A DNA stretch of 64,000 bases from Rhodococcus sp. B50 (GTDB lineage: Bacteria > Actinomycetota > Actinomycetes > Mycobacteriales > Mycobacteriaceae): contig NZ_WPAG02000002.1 of the NCBI RefSeq assembly GCF_013602415.1, positions 3,537,480 to 3,601,479 of the forward strand, in the 5' to 3' direction. Numbering within the stretch: position 1 is the stretch's first letter; every line of letters begins with the position of its first letter. The notes below the pieces were generated by a model, which worked only from the letters and a program-made list of their open reading frames with translations, was not told the DNA's origin and made no database searches. The translations under genes and the position numbers were made by a program. Below are positions 32,013 through 39,862 of the stretch, one piece after another.

Positions 32013-32876
32013 TCACCGCCACCACCGTTCGAGAACGCGGGCCACTCCGTCCTCGACGTTGGTGGCGGTGACTTCGTCTGCGACCGACTTCGCGTCCGGA
32101 TGCGCGTTCTCCATCGCCACCCCGTGACGCGCCATCGACAGCATCGGGATGTCGTTGGGCATGTCTCCGAAGGCCACGAGAGTCTCATGGGAGACACCCA
32201 GCAGCCGCGCCATCTCCTGTAGACCGGACGCCTTCGTGACCCCCGCCGCGGAGATCTCGATCAGTCCGTGGGTCGTCGAATATGTGACGTCGACCAGCCC
32301 GTGCAGCTTCGGCACGAGAGCCTCCGCCATCTCCCGGCTGGTCGCGCCGGGGAGCCGGACGAGCAGCTTGATGGCGGGCTCACCGATCACCTCGTGCTCG
32401 GCGAGCTCGGTGTTGTCCGGATTCAACCAGGCATGTTCGTATCCGGGAGCGCTGACGAACTGCGGCGTCGCCGCGTCGTGGGCCCGCTCCCCCACTCGCT
32501 CCGCAGCCAGACCACACCCCGGAAGCACCGATGACGCCACCTCGGCCAGCCATGCCAGTTCGTCCACCTCGAGCACCGCGGCGCTGAGCACGCGGTCGGC
32601 AGCACTGTCGTAGAGCACGGCACCGTTCGCACACACCGCCATCGGCGCGTATCCCAGTTCTTCGACCACCGGTGCGATCCAGCGCGGCGGGCGTCCGGTG
32701 GCCAGGACGAAGGGGGTGCCGGAGTCGACCACCGCATGCACCGCGGCGCGGGTCCGATCGGACACCTTCTCGGTGTCGTCGATCAGGGTGCCGTCGACGT
32801 CGGTCGCCACCAGACCGGGGCGCGGGGCGTCCGTCTCGTGGTCCCGACGTGGTTCTCGACTCGACTGTGCGTTCAC
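32013..32876 (-). CDS. HAD-superfamily Cof-type phosphatase (Rv3813c-like)
   Basis: A 287-residue HAD-IIB (Cof) hydrolase. Motif I is DVDGTLIDD with the nucleophilic Asp at about 22; motif II is LATGRPP; the cap domain occupies about 90-200; motifs III and IV appear as the Lys region around AAGVTKASGL and as FGDMPNDIPML. Such enzymes dephosphorylate sugar phosphates or related metabolites; the substrate is unknown. GTG 32876 is chosen because it gives the usual family length with the core beginning 19 residues in; longer frames add only low-complexity sequence overlapping the acyltransferase. It starts four bases after the acyltransferase stop, so the two are one operon, as in the Rv3813c-Rv3816c block. 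Confidence 0.88.
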   Translation of the reverse strand: MNAQSSREPRRDHETDAPRPGLVATDVDGTLIDDTEKVSDRTRAAVHAVVDSGTPFVLATGRPPRWIAPVVEELGYAPMAVCANGAVLYDSAADRVLSAAVLEVDELAWLAEVASSVLPGCGLAAERVGERAHDAATPQFVSAPGYEHAWLNPDNTELAEHEVIGEPAIKLLVRLPGATSREMAEALVPKLHGLVDVTYSTTHGLIEISAAGVTKASGLQEMARLLGVSHETLVAFGDMPNDIPMLSMARHGVAMENAHPDAKSVADEVTATNVEDGVARVLERWWR

Positions 32877-32880
32877 TCCG

Positions 32881-33723
32881 TCATTGTGCCGAAGTACCGC
32901 GCTCGTCGCCCCCTGCGCTGCCGCGCTCGTCGTCTCCTGCGCTGCCGCGCTCGTCGCCGACAGTGCCTTCGCGCTCGGCACGTTCGCGTGCCTTGCGCGC
33001 CCGGCGCTCGGCGGCAGCGGCTTCGTCGAGAGCGGTCGCTTCCTCGAGGGTGGGCGCGGACCCGCCGAGGCGGCGAGGCACCCAGTAGGCGCGGGGCTCA
33101 TGGACGTAACCGTCCTGCACCCTGTGGAGCATCTCCTCCATGGTCGCGTGGAGCTGCGCGGTCATCTCCGCTGCCGGCTCGTACGGCTGGACGGGAGCGC
33201 CCACCTCGATGGTGATCGGGGTGTTCGTCCGACCGAGCCGCTTCGGATGACCCTTCGTCCACACCCGCTGCGACCCCCAGATGATCATCGGGATCACCGG
33301 GACACCGGCTTCGTTCGCCATCCGCGCCGCGCCGGACCGGAACGCCTTGAGCTCGAAGCTGCGGCTGATCGTCTCCTCCGGGAACACCCCGACGAGCTGC
33401 CCGTCACGCAGGGCCTGCACGGCGAGGCGGTAGGACTCGCCGGCGTCGCCGCGGTCGACAGGGATGTGCTTCATCGCGCGCATCAGGGGACCGGAGATCT
33501 TGTGGTCGAAGACCTCCTTCTTCGCCATGAAACGGATGTACCGCTTGGTGGCCCGGGCGGGGATCCCCGCGTAGGTGAAATCCATGTAGCCGGTGTGATT
33601 GATCGCGATGACCGCACCGCCTGTCGCCGGGATGTTGTGCTCCCCGGTGATGTCGAATTTCAGCCCTTGCGCTGCGAAGAGCGTGCGAGCGACACCGACG
33701 ATGGTCCGATAGAAGGGTTCCAC
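32881..33723 (-). CDS. 1-acyl-sn-glycerol-3-phosphate acyltransferase family protein
   Basis: A 280-residue PlsC-type acyltransferase, expected to acylate lysophosphatidate or a related glycolipid at the inner membrane. The catalytic NHTGYMD (HX4D) is at about 40-46; the substrate-binding block is FPEETISRSFE near 117; VPVIPMIIWGSQRVW follows. The enzyme domain ends by about 215. The C-terminal 65 residues are a charged Ala/Glu/Arg helix followed by an 8-residue repeat (AGDDERGS) from a 24-base DNA repeat. GTG 33723 gives MEPFYRT, the typical start; the very long frame upstream is antisense to the Rieske gene. Mycobacteria have several such genes here (Rv3814c-Rv3816c); this window has one. 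Confidence 0.9.
   Translation of the reverse strand: MEPFYRTIVGVARTLFAAQGLKFDITGEHNIPATGGAVIAINHTGYMDFTYAGIPARATKRYIRFMAKKEVFDHKISGPLMRAMKHIPVDRGDAGESYRLAVQALRDGQLVGVFPEETISRSFELKAFRSGAARMANEAGVPVIPMIIWGSQRVWTKGHPKRLGRTNTPITIEVGAPVQPYEPAAEMTAQLHATMEEMLHRVQDGYVHEPRAYWVPRRLGGSAPTLEEATALDEAAAAERRARKARERAEREGTVGDERGSAGDDERGSAGGDERGTSAQ
32897..32958 (-). repeat. 24-base tandem repeat in the acyltransferase 3' end
   Basis: Two units (32897-32920, 32921-32944) differing at two bases, plus a 14-base partial third (32945-32958). It encodes the repeated ERGSAG(D/G)D octapeptide at the disordered C-terminus. Confidence 0.85.
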
Positions 33724-33849
33724 GCCGGTCAGCCTAGCGGGGTGCCCGGGCCACGCCCACCGGATCCGCCGCCAGGTGCCGACGAACGTGCCGGTTCCGG
33801 CTCCCCCTACCCTGGAAGGTACGTAGGTCAGCACGTCAGGAGGCAGAAG

Positions 33850-35400
33850 GTGCAGATCACCAGTGTCGGACACGCCGGTTTCCACATCCGGACCGAGGCG
33901 GGGTCCATCCTGTGCGATCCGTGGGTGACCCCCGCGTATTTCGCGTCGTGGGTGCCGTTCCCCGACAACACGGGTCTCGACTGGGACGCCCTCGGTGACG
34001 TCGACTATCTCTACGTCTCGCACCTGCACAAGGATCACTTCGATCCCGACACGCTGAGCAAGCACGTGAACAAGGATGCGACCGTCCTGCTGCCCGACTA
34101 CCCGGTGCCGGATCTGCGTCGCGAACTCGAGAAGCTCGGCTTCACGAAGTTCTTCGAGACCACCGACTCGGTCAAGCACACGGTGAGTGGTCCCAAGGGC
34201 GATCTCGACATCATGATCATCGCGCTGCGCGCGCCGGCCGACGGACCGATCGGCGACTCGGGCCTGGTCGTGTCCGACGGTGAGTCGACCGTGTTCAATA
34301 TGAACGACGCGCGGCCGATCGACATGGACGTCATGCTCGACGCGTTCGGTCACATCGACATCCACCTGCTGCAGTACTCGGGCGCCATCTGGTACCCGAT
34401 GGTCTACGACATCCCGAAGAAGACGAAGGCCAACTTCGGTAAGCAGAAGCGCCAGCGCGGCATGGATCGCTGCCGCAGCTACATCGACCAGGTCGACGCG
34501 ACGTGGATCGTGCCGTCGGCCGGTCCGCCGGTCTTCCTCGACCGCGACCTGCGCGATCTCAACGACGACCACGGCGACGAGGGCAACATCTTCCCCGACC
34601 AGCAGGTCTTCCTCGAGCAGCTGCGCATCCACGGTCGCGACGGCGGGCTGCTCATGATCCCGGGTTCGGTGGTGGATCTGAAGGGCAGCGAGCAGATGAC
34701 GCTCACGCACCCGATCCCCGACGACCAGGTCGAGGCAATCTTCACGAACAAGGCCGCCTACATCGAGGACATGGCACAGCGCTTCGCGCCGGTGATCGCG
34801 GCGCTGAAGGCCGGCTGGGCTCCCGCCGAGGGCGAGCCGCTGCTGCCCGCGCTCAAGGCGAAGTTCGAGCCGATCATGGCGCAGTCCGATCTCATCTGCG
34901 ACGGCATCGGTTACCCGGTGGGCCTGGTGATGGGCGACGAGACCGTGGTGCTCGACTTCCCCAAGCGTGTCGTGCGCGAGCCCATCGATGGAGAAGGCAA
35001 GTACCGCTACGGTTTCCGCATCGCACCCGAACTGGTGCGCACGGTCCTGCGTGACGACGAACCCGACTGGGTCAACACGATCTTCCTGTCCACCCGGTTC
35101 ACCGCGTGGCGCATCGGCGGATACAACGAGTTCCTCTACACCTTCTTCAAATGCCTGACCGACGAGCGCATCGCGTACGCCGACGGCTGGTTCGCCGAAG
35201 CACACGACGATTCGGCGTCGATCGAGTTGGGCGGCTACGAGATCCAGCGTCGCTGCCCCCACCTGAAGGCGGATCTGTCCAAGTTCGGTGTCGTCGAGGG
35301 CACGACGCTGACCTGCAACCTGCACGGTTGGCAGTGGGATCTCGAGTCGGGCCGGTGCAAGACGTCGAAGGGACACGAGCTGCGCAGCAGCAAGCTGTGA
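33850..35400 (+). CDS. Metallo-beta-lactamase / Rieske [2Fe-2S] fusion protein (Rv3818-like)
   Basis: A 516-residue fusion. The N-terminal half is a metallo-beta-lactamase-fold hydrolase: GHAGFHI opens the fold, SHLHKDHFD (about 57-65) is the HxHxDH metal motif, and GLVVSDGESTVFNMND belongs to the core. The C-terminal domain is a Rieske ferredoxin with Cys469/His471 in RRCPHL and Cys489/His492 in TCNLHGW, spaced as the family requires (17 residues between pairs). Such MBL-Rieske architecture recalls UlaG/CMP-Neu5Ac-hydroxylase-like enzymes, suggesting an iron-dependent redox reaction. GTG 33850 is preceded by GGAGGCAGAAG. It diverges from the acyltransferase across 126 bases. The M. tuberculosis counterpart, Rv3818, also carries a Rieske domain and holds the same position. 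Substrate unknown. Confidence 0.9.
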   Translation: MQITSVGHAGFHIRTEAGSILCDPWVTPAYFASWVPFPDNTGLDWDALGDVDYLYVSHLHKDHFDPDTLSKHVNKDATVLLPDYPVPDLRRELEKLGFTKFFETTDSVKHTVSGPKGDLDIMIIALRAPADGPIGDSGLVVSDGESTVFNMNDARPIDMDVMLDAFGHIDIHLLQYSGAIWYPMVYDIPKKTKANFGKQKRQRGMDRCRSYIDQVDATWIVPSAGPPVFLDRDLRDLNDDHGDEGNIFPDQQVFLEQLRIHGRDGGLLMIPGSVVDLKGSEQMTLTHPIPDDQVEAIFTNKAAYIEDMAQRFAPVIAALKAGWAPAEGEPLLPALKAKFEPIMAQSDLICDGIGYPVGLVMGDETVVLDFPKRVVREPIDGEGKYRYGFRIAPELVRTVLRDDEPDWVNTIFLSTRFTAWRIGGYNEFLYTFFKCLTDERIAYADGWFAEAHDDSASIELGGYEIQRRCPHLKADLSKFGVVEGTTLTCNLHGWQWDLESGRCKTSKGHELRSSKL

Positions 35401-35420
35401 TCCGCACCCGATAGAAACCC

Positions 35421-36617
35421 TCACGATCGATGCCGGGCGGATCGCGCCGGTGGCAACAGCCTCGGCGCGACCATGCCCAGCCCGATCAGTGGAAGCACCG
35501 TCACCGCGACCAGCACCGACATCGGCAACCACGGCGAGCCGAGCGCGTAGCCGGCGAAGATCGCGACCGACAGCACCTCGCTCGTCAAGCCGACGACGGA
35601 CGAGACGGTCGCCCGTGCGCGACCGGACATCGTGTCCTGCAGGCGCGCCTCGGCGACGATCGCCGTATTGTGCAGCGCACCGTAACCCACACCGATTGCC
35701 GTGAATCCGGCGATCCCTCCGGCGAGCGCACCCCCTGCGATCAGCGCCGACCCGACCATCACGACGACGCCCATCGTGCGGCCGCTCATCGATGCCGTCC
35801 GCCCGGCGGTCGCGGCACCGACCACCTGACCGACCGCAGTCAGTGCGACCAGCACGGGTACGAATCCGGTCTCCGCCCCCGATTCGCGTGCCAGCAGCGC
35901 GAAGTACTCGTCGAAGGCGAGGCAGGCGAGCAGGGCCGCCGCGAGGACCACCGATCGTCGCACCGCCCGGTCGGTACGGATCTCGGACGTTCCCGCGCGC
36001 AGCGACGACATGTAGCGGGCGAGGACGGTATCGCCGCTTCCGGCGATCTCGTCGGTTTCCTCCACCCTCGGGGCGGCGGGAAGCGTTCCCACGAGCGCGA
36101 TATCGACGACGGTGATCGCGACCGACACCCAGCCCACGAGTGCATATCCACCGAGTTCGAACAGCGGTGCCGCGGTGAGGATCGCGACGAAGACGCATGT
36201 CATCTCGCCCGCGTTGGCGTATCCCATGATTGCCGTGTAGCGGTGTTCGCTACCGCGCGCGGCGAGTTCGTCGTAGACGAGGGCCTCGAAGGTGCCGGAT
36301 TTCATCGACTCACTGACGCCCCACAGGACGAAGCCGAGCGCGAACCCCCAGTAGCCGGGCCAGATCAGCCATGTCGTGAACGCGGCGGTGAACAACGCGC
36401 CGCTGCCGAACAGCAGACCGCGACGGGAGACGGTATCGGCCCAGGCACCCGAGGGCACCTCGGAGACGAAGGCGACGACCGACCACAGGACGAACAGCGA
36501 CGAGATGGAGCGGGTGTCGAGACCGTGATCCTCGAACAACAGCGCGTACAGGCCGTAGAGCGGCACGAACTCACGGACGGACGCATATGCGACCACCCGC
36601 ACGGACAGCGAGATCAC
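35421..36617 (-). CDS. MFS transporter
   Basis: A 398-residue major facilitator permease with about eleven or twelve hydrophobic helices. Family signs are the loop between helices 2 and 3 (SGAWADTVSRRGLLFG) and the N/C-half pseudo-repeat (the second half has GRTASMSGRTMGVV at the equivalent loop). Substrate cannot be read from the sequence. It is convergent with the Rieske gene (20 bases between stops) and divergent from the thioesterase gene 92 bases away. Start is GTG 36617; helix 1 begins immediately, so a few residues may be missing if an upstream start is used. Confidence 0.85.
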   Translation of the reverse strand: MISLSVRVVAYASVREFVPLYGLYALLFEDHGLDTRSISSLFVLWSVVAFVSEVPSGAWADTVSRRGLLFGSGALFTAAFTTWLIWPGYWGFALGFVLWGVSESMKSGTFEALVYDELAARGSEHRYTAIMGYANAGEMTCVFVAILTAAPLFELGGYALVGWVSVAITVVDIALVGTLPAAPRVEETDEIAGSGDTVLARYMSSLRAGTSEIRTDRAVRRSVVLAAALLACLAFDEYFALLARESGAETGFVPVLVALTAVGQVVGAATAGRTASMSGRTMGVVVMVGSALIAGGALAGGIAGFTAIGVGYGALHNTAIVAEARLQDTMSGRARATVSSVVGLTSEVLSVAIFAGYALGSPWLPMSVLVAVTVLPLIGLGMVAPRLLPPARSARHRS

Positions 36618-36709
36618 CGGGTCGGATCAACATCGACGGCGCATGGAACGAGAATGGCACGCCCGGCTCCACATGTCACGCCCTCCACGGTGGGATACGG
36701 TCGGTCATC

Positions 36710-37210
36710 GTGAGCACGGACGAGCAACAACAGCGGCAGCGCACCTACACGTGGGAAGACCCGGCGCCGACGTCGGCGGCCAACCGCGACATGCACGGTC
36801 TCGACTTCCTGCGCGGGCTGATCGACGGGACGATCCCGCACCACCCCACCTCCCGCACGCTCGGCTTCACCGTCACCGATGCCGGCGAGGGATTCGCCGA
36901 GGTCACCCTCGAGCCGGAAGAGTTCCACGCCAACGCGGTGGGCAGCATCCACGGCGGCGTGCTCGCCACCCTCTTCGATACCGCCATGGGTTTCTGCGTG
37001 GCGAGCACCCTCGAGGCCGGGGTCGGCTACACGACCCTCGACCTGCAGGTGCGCTACGTCCGTCCGGTGCAGACCGGCAAGGGTGTCATCCGCGTGCAGG
37101 GATTCTGTGAGCACACCGGTCGTCGCACGGCGACCGCGCGCGGCGAGGCCCGCGACTCCGAGGGCCGGCTGCTCGCGACGGGTTCGACAACCTGCCTGAT
37201 CCTGCGCTGA
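36710..37210 (+). CDS. PaaI-family hotdog thioesterase
   Basis: A 166-residue single hotdog-domain acyl-CoA thioesterase. Signature elements are HPTSRTLGFTV, the catalytic helix segment VGSIHGGVLATLFDTAMG, TLDLQVRYVRPV and GRRTATARGEARDSEGRL, all in family order. The GTG at 36710 gives a normal N-terminus; longer open frames add arginine-rich sequence without a ribosome-binding site. It lies alone between the MFS gene and the polysaccharide locus, convergent with the aminotransferase (22 bases between stops). Substrate unknown; aryl- or acyl-CoA are typical. Confidence 0.9.
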   Translation: MSTDEQQQRQRTYTWEDPAPTSAANRDMHGLDFLRGLIDGTIPHHPTSRTLGFTVTDAGEGFAEVTLEPEEFHANAVGSIHGGVLATLFDTAMGFCVASTLEAGVGYTTLDLQVRYVRPVQTGKGVIRVQGFCEHTGRRTATARGEARDSEGRLLATGSTTCLILR

Positions 37211-37232
37211 CAACCCCTACGCCGACCGGCCT

Positions 37233-38579
37233 CTACGGCAGCCTGCGCGGTGCGGCGAACCGGCGGAGTGCCGGAGCCACCGGCCGTCCGCGCAGGAGAC
37301 CTTCGACGCCACCGGCGTCGATCGCTTTCCGGTACACCACGAGTGCCGCTTCCACTGCGGAGACCGTGAGGTCGATGTCGTCGTCGGTGTGTGCCGCCGA
37401 CACGACGAACGACTGACCGAGAACTCCTCGGTCGAGCAGTTCGGCGAGGAACAGCGTCCGGTACTCCTGCGAGGGCTTCAGATCGGGTCCACGGGTCGAG
37501 AAGACCAGGCACGACGGCCTGCCCTCCACCCGGACGTACTCCTCGAGTTCCATCTCGGCCGAGAGCGCGTTCACCGCGGCGGCGAGTCGTGTGCCGGCGA
37601 CCTCCATCCGTTCGATCGGCCGCTCGGTCTCGTACGCCCGTACCACTGCGCGGAAGGCCGCGAGCGAGGCCGTTTCCGGTCCGTGCGTGGTCGAGAGCAG
37701 GAAGACCCGTTCCGAGTCGGTCCCCAGACCACCGAGTTCCATGTACTCGCGGCGACCCGCGAGTGCGGAGATCGGAAATCCGTTCCCCATCGCCTTTCCC
37801 CAGCACGAGAGGTCCGGCCGCACGCCGTAGACCGACTGTGCCCCGCGTTCCGACCAGCGGAAACCGGTGATCATCTCGTCGAGCACCATGAGCGCACCGT
37901 GACGATCGCACAGCTGCCGCACACCTTCGAGGAAACCGGGTGCGGGTTCGGCTGTCGCAGTGGCCGCTTCCAGGACGACGCATGCCACCGGGTGCGAGGT
38001 GAGGGCCGCCTCGAGCGAGGCGAGATCGTTGTAGCCGAACCGCAGGGTGAGCGAGCGCGCACTCTCCGGGATACCCGAGCTCATCGGTGTGGTGCCGATG
38101 AACCAGTCGTCGACGGAGAAGAAGGGGTGGTCGCAGACGGCGATGTGATCGCGGCCGGTGGCAGCGCGCGCGAGACGTACGGCTGCCGTCGTGGCATCCG
38201 ACCCGTTCTTGGCGAACTTGACCATGTCGGCGCCGGGCACGAGTGACAGGAAGTCCTCGGCCGCTTCGACTTCGAGAAGGGTGGGACGACTGAAGTTGGT
38301 TCCGTGCCGGGCCGCGTCGGTGACGGCCTCGACGACCGGGCGGTATCCGTGCCCCAGCGTCACCGAACGAAGACCCATCCCGTATTCGACATAACGGTTT
38401 CCGTCGACATCCCACACGTGTGCGCCGTCGCCGTGGACGAGGATCGGCGTCATGTGTTCGGGATACTGGTCCGGTCCCCGGGCGTAGGTGTGGGCACCGC
38501 CGGGCACGAGTTCGTGGAGGCGCTGCTGGAGGTGCGCGGACCGTTCGAATTTTCTTGCTGTGGTCGCAGATTCGGTCAT
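37233..38579 (-). CDS. Class III aminotransferase, glutamate-1-semialdehyde aminotransferase-like
   Basis: A 448-residue PLP enzyme of fold type I. Landmarks are GDGAHVWDVDGNRYVEYGMGLRSVTLGHG, FAKNGSDATTAAVRLARAATGR (phosphate-binding), VLDEMITGFRW with the PLP-contacting Asp, and the Schiff-base Lys in CWGKAMGNGFP. It resembles HemL, but housekeeping HemL is normally with heme genes; here it sits 2 bases downstream of a GNAT gene at the edge of a polysaccharide locus, so it more likely aminates a sugar or small precursor for the polymer. Three ATG codons in a row open the frame; the third (38579) has the best spacing to GGGAG. A housekeeping role cannot be excluded. Confidence 0.85.
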   Translation of the reverse strand: MTESATTARKFERSAHLQQRLHELVPGGAHTYARGPDQYPEHMTPILVHGDGAHVWDVDGNRYVEYGMGLRSVTLGHGYRPVVEAVTDAARHGTNFSRPTLLEVEAAEDFLSLVPGADMVKFAKNGSDATTAAVRLARAATGRDHIAVCDHPFFSVDDWFIGTTPMSSGIPESARSLTLRFGYNDLASLEAALTSHPVACVVLEAATATAEPAPGFLEGVRQLCDRHGALMVLDEMITGFRWSERGAQSVYGVRPDLSCWGKAMGNGFPISALAGRREYMELGGLGTDSERVFLLSTTHGPETASLAAFRAVVRAYETERPIERMEVAGTRLAAAVNALSAEMELEEYVRVEGRPSCLVFSTRGPDLKPSQEYRTLFLAELLDRGVLGQSFVVSAAHTDDDIDLTVSAVEAALVVYRKAIDAGGVEGLLRGRPVAPALRRFAAPRRLP

Positions 38580-38581
38580 CA

Positions 38582-39862
38582 TCATTCTCCCACGGGGGCA
38601 GCGTGATCGAGTCGGCACGTTTCGCTGTCGGTACCGGTGTTCGCGACCTTCGCCCACAGGTCGATATCGCGCAGGCGGTCGTCGCGTGTGGTGATGCCAC
38701 GCATGCGCCCTTCCAGAGCGAACCCCAGGGCCTTCGCGAAGCCTGCCGCTGCCGCATTGCAGGAGTCGACGCCGGTCTGCACCCGTTCGATGTGCAGTAC
38801 TTCGAAGGCGCGGTCGAGCAGCCAGGCCGCCGCCTGCAGCAGTGCCCGGTGACTGTCGTCGCCGGTCGCGTCGACGCGCAGTGTGGCGTCGTGCCGGACG
38901 AGGTCGACCGGCTCGAAACCGACCGTTCCGAGGTGCACACCGTTCTGCTCCACGCGGTATCCGAAGGCGTGTCCCGACCATCCCGCCCACGGTGAGGTCG
39001 GTTGCCACACCCCCTCCAGGACACCTCCCTCGTCTTCGCGCCGGCGTCGCCGCAGAGGGGGCGACAGGGCATGAACCGGTCGCAGGATCAGCCCCCCGAC
39101 GTGGGCGGGTGCCGCCTGCAGCGCCGCTCGCCCGGGCGCGATCCGTTTTGCGGTGCCGAGCACGAAGCGACAGCTGGTGGCGAGGTTTCTCGGTGAGATC
39201 CGACGGTCGACCGGCTGTGGAGGGCGGATGACGGGGGCCGTGGGATCGGACCACCTCGCGGTCAGCCCCTCACCGGGCACCCGATCGGCCGTCATGGCGA
39301 ACAGGATGTGGTCCTTGCGCCGGCCTCCTGCCCCGAACGACTTCTTCATCGTCGCCTCCCGGACGAATCCGATCCGGTCCGCGCCACGGGAGGCCGGAAG
39401 ATTCTCGACACAGATCGGAGCGGTGAGCCGGTACAGGCCCAGCGTCGTGAAGGCGTGGTCCATCAGGATGGACACGGCAAGGTGTCCGATGACCCGACCA
39501 CCCACCGCGGAATCCATCCAGATACCCAACTCCGCTGAGCGGCTCACGGAATCGATGCCGAACAGGTTGACCTGCCCCGCGAAGCGTCCGTCCACCTCGA
39601 TGACGAAGCCGAGCGATCGACGATCCGATCGCAGATGCATGCACTCCTGCACCCATTCGTCCTGGGTGTGCCGCGCCTCCCAGGACAACGGACTCGATGC
39701 CCAGAACGGTTCGATGACGGCACGGTCGCGGAGGCGGATCCGACGCCAGTCCCGGTAGTCCGAGAACCGCGGAGGACGGAGCCGGATCACTTCTCCAGTC
39801 CGCGCTACCGCGGCGAGTTCTGTCGGTCCCTGTTTCACGGGATGGGTTCTAGGAATCGACAT
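38582..39862 (-). CDS. Tandem double GNAT acetyltransferase
   Basis: A 426-residue protein with two RimJ-like GNAT domains. Domain 1 (about 24-205) begins IRLRPPRFSDYRDWRRIRLRD and has GIDSVSRSAELGIWMD and a C-terminal NLPASRGADRIGFVREATMKK. Domain 2 (about 285-415) has HLGTVGFEPVDLVRHDATLRVD and CNAAAAGFAKALGFALEGRMRG. Each ends with the canonical Asn-x-x-(A/S) then GF pattern that contacts acetyl-CoA, so both may be active. ATG 39862 follows AGGAGG at 7 bases. It overlaps the flippase gene by 14 bases and runs into the aminotransferase, so all are one operon. The targets may be amino groups on sugars made nearby. Confidence 0.88.
   Translation of the reverse strand: MSIPRTHPVKQGPTELAAVARTGEVIRLRPPRFSDYRDWRRIRLRDRAVIEPFWASSPLSWEARHTQDEWVQECMHLRSDRRSLGFVIEVDGRFAGQVNLFGIDSVSRSAELGIWMDSAVGGRVIGHLAVSILMDHAFTTLGLYRLTAPICVENLPASRGADRIGFVREATMKKSFGAGGRRKDHILFAMTADRVPGEGLTARWSDPTAPVIRPPQPVDRRISPRNLATSCRFVLGTAKRIAPGRAALQAAPAHVGGLILRPVHALSPPLRRRRREDEGGVLEGVWQPTSPWAGWSGHAFGYRVEQNGVHLGTVGFEPVDLVRHDATLRVDATGDDSHRALLQAAAWLLDRAFEVLHIERVQTGVDSCNAAAAGFAKALGFALEGRMRGITTRDDRLRDIDLWAKVANTGTDSETCRLDHAAPVGE

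Noticed and set aside
32698..33849. Upstream extension of the Rieske protein frame
   Set aside because: It crosses the HAD and acyltransferase genes on the other strand; the MBL fold begins right after GTG 33850, which has a good ribosome-binding site.
33724..36198. Upstream extension of the acyltransferase frame through the Rieske gene
   Set aside because: The extension is antisense to the MBL/Rieske gene, has no motif, and the acyltransferase domain starts normally at GTG 33723.
37233..38579. Annotation as housekeeping hemL
   Set aside because: Sequence similarity is real, but the operon context with GNAT and flippase genes does not fit heme synthesis. Left as HemL-like until the rest of the genome can be checked.
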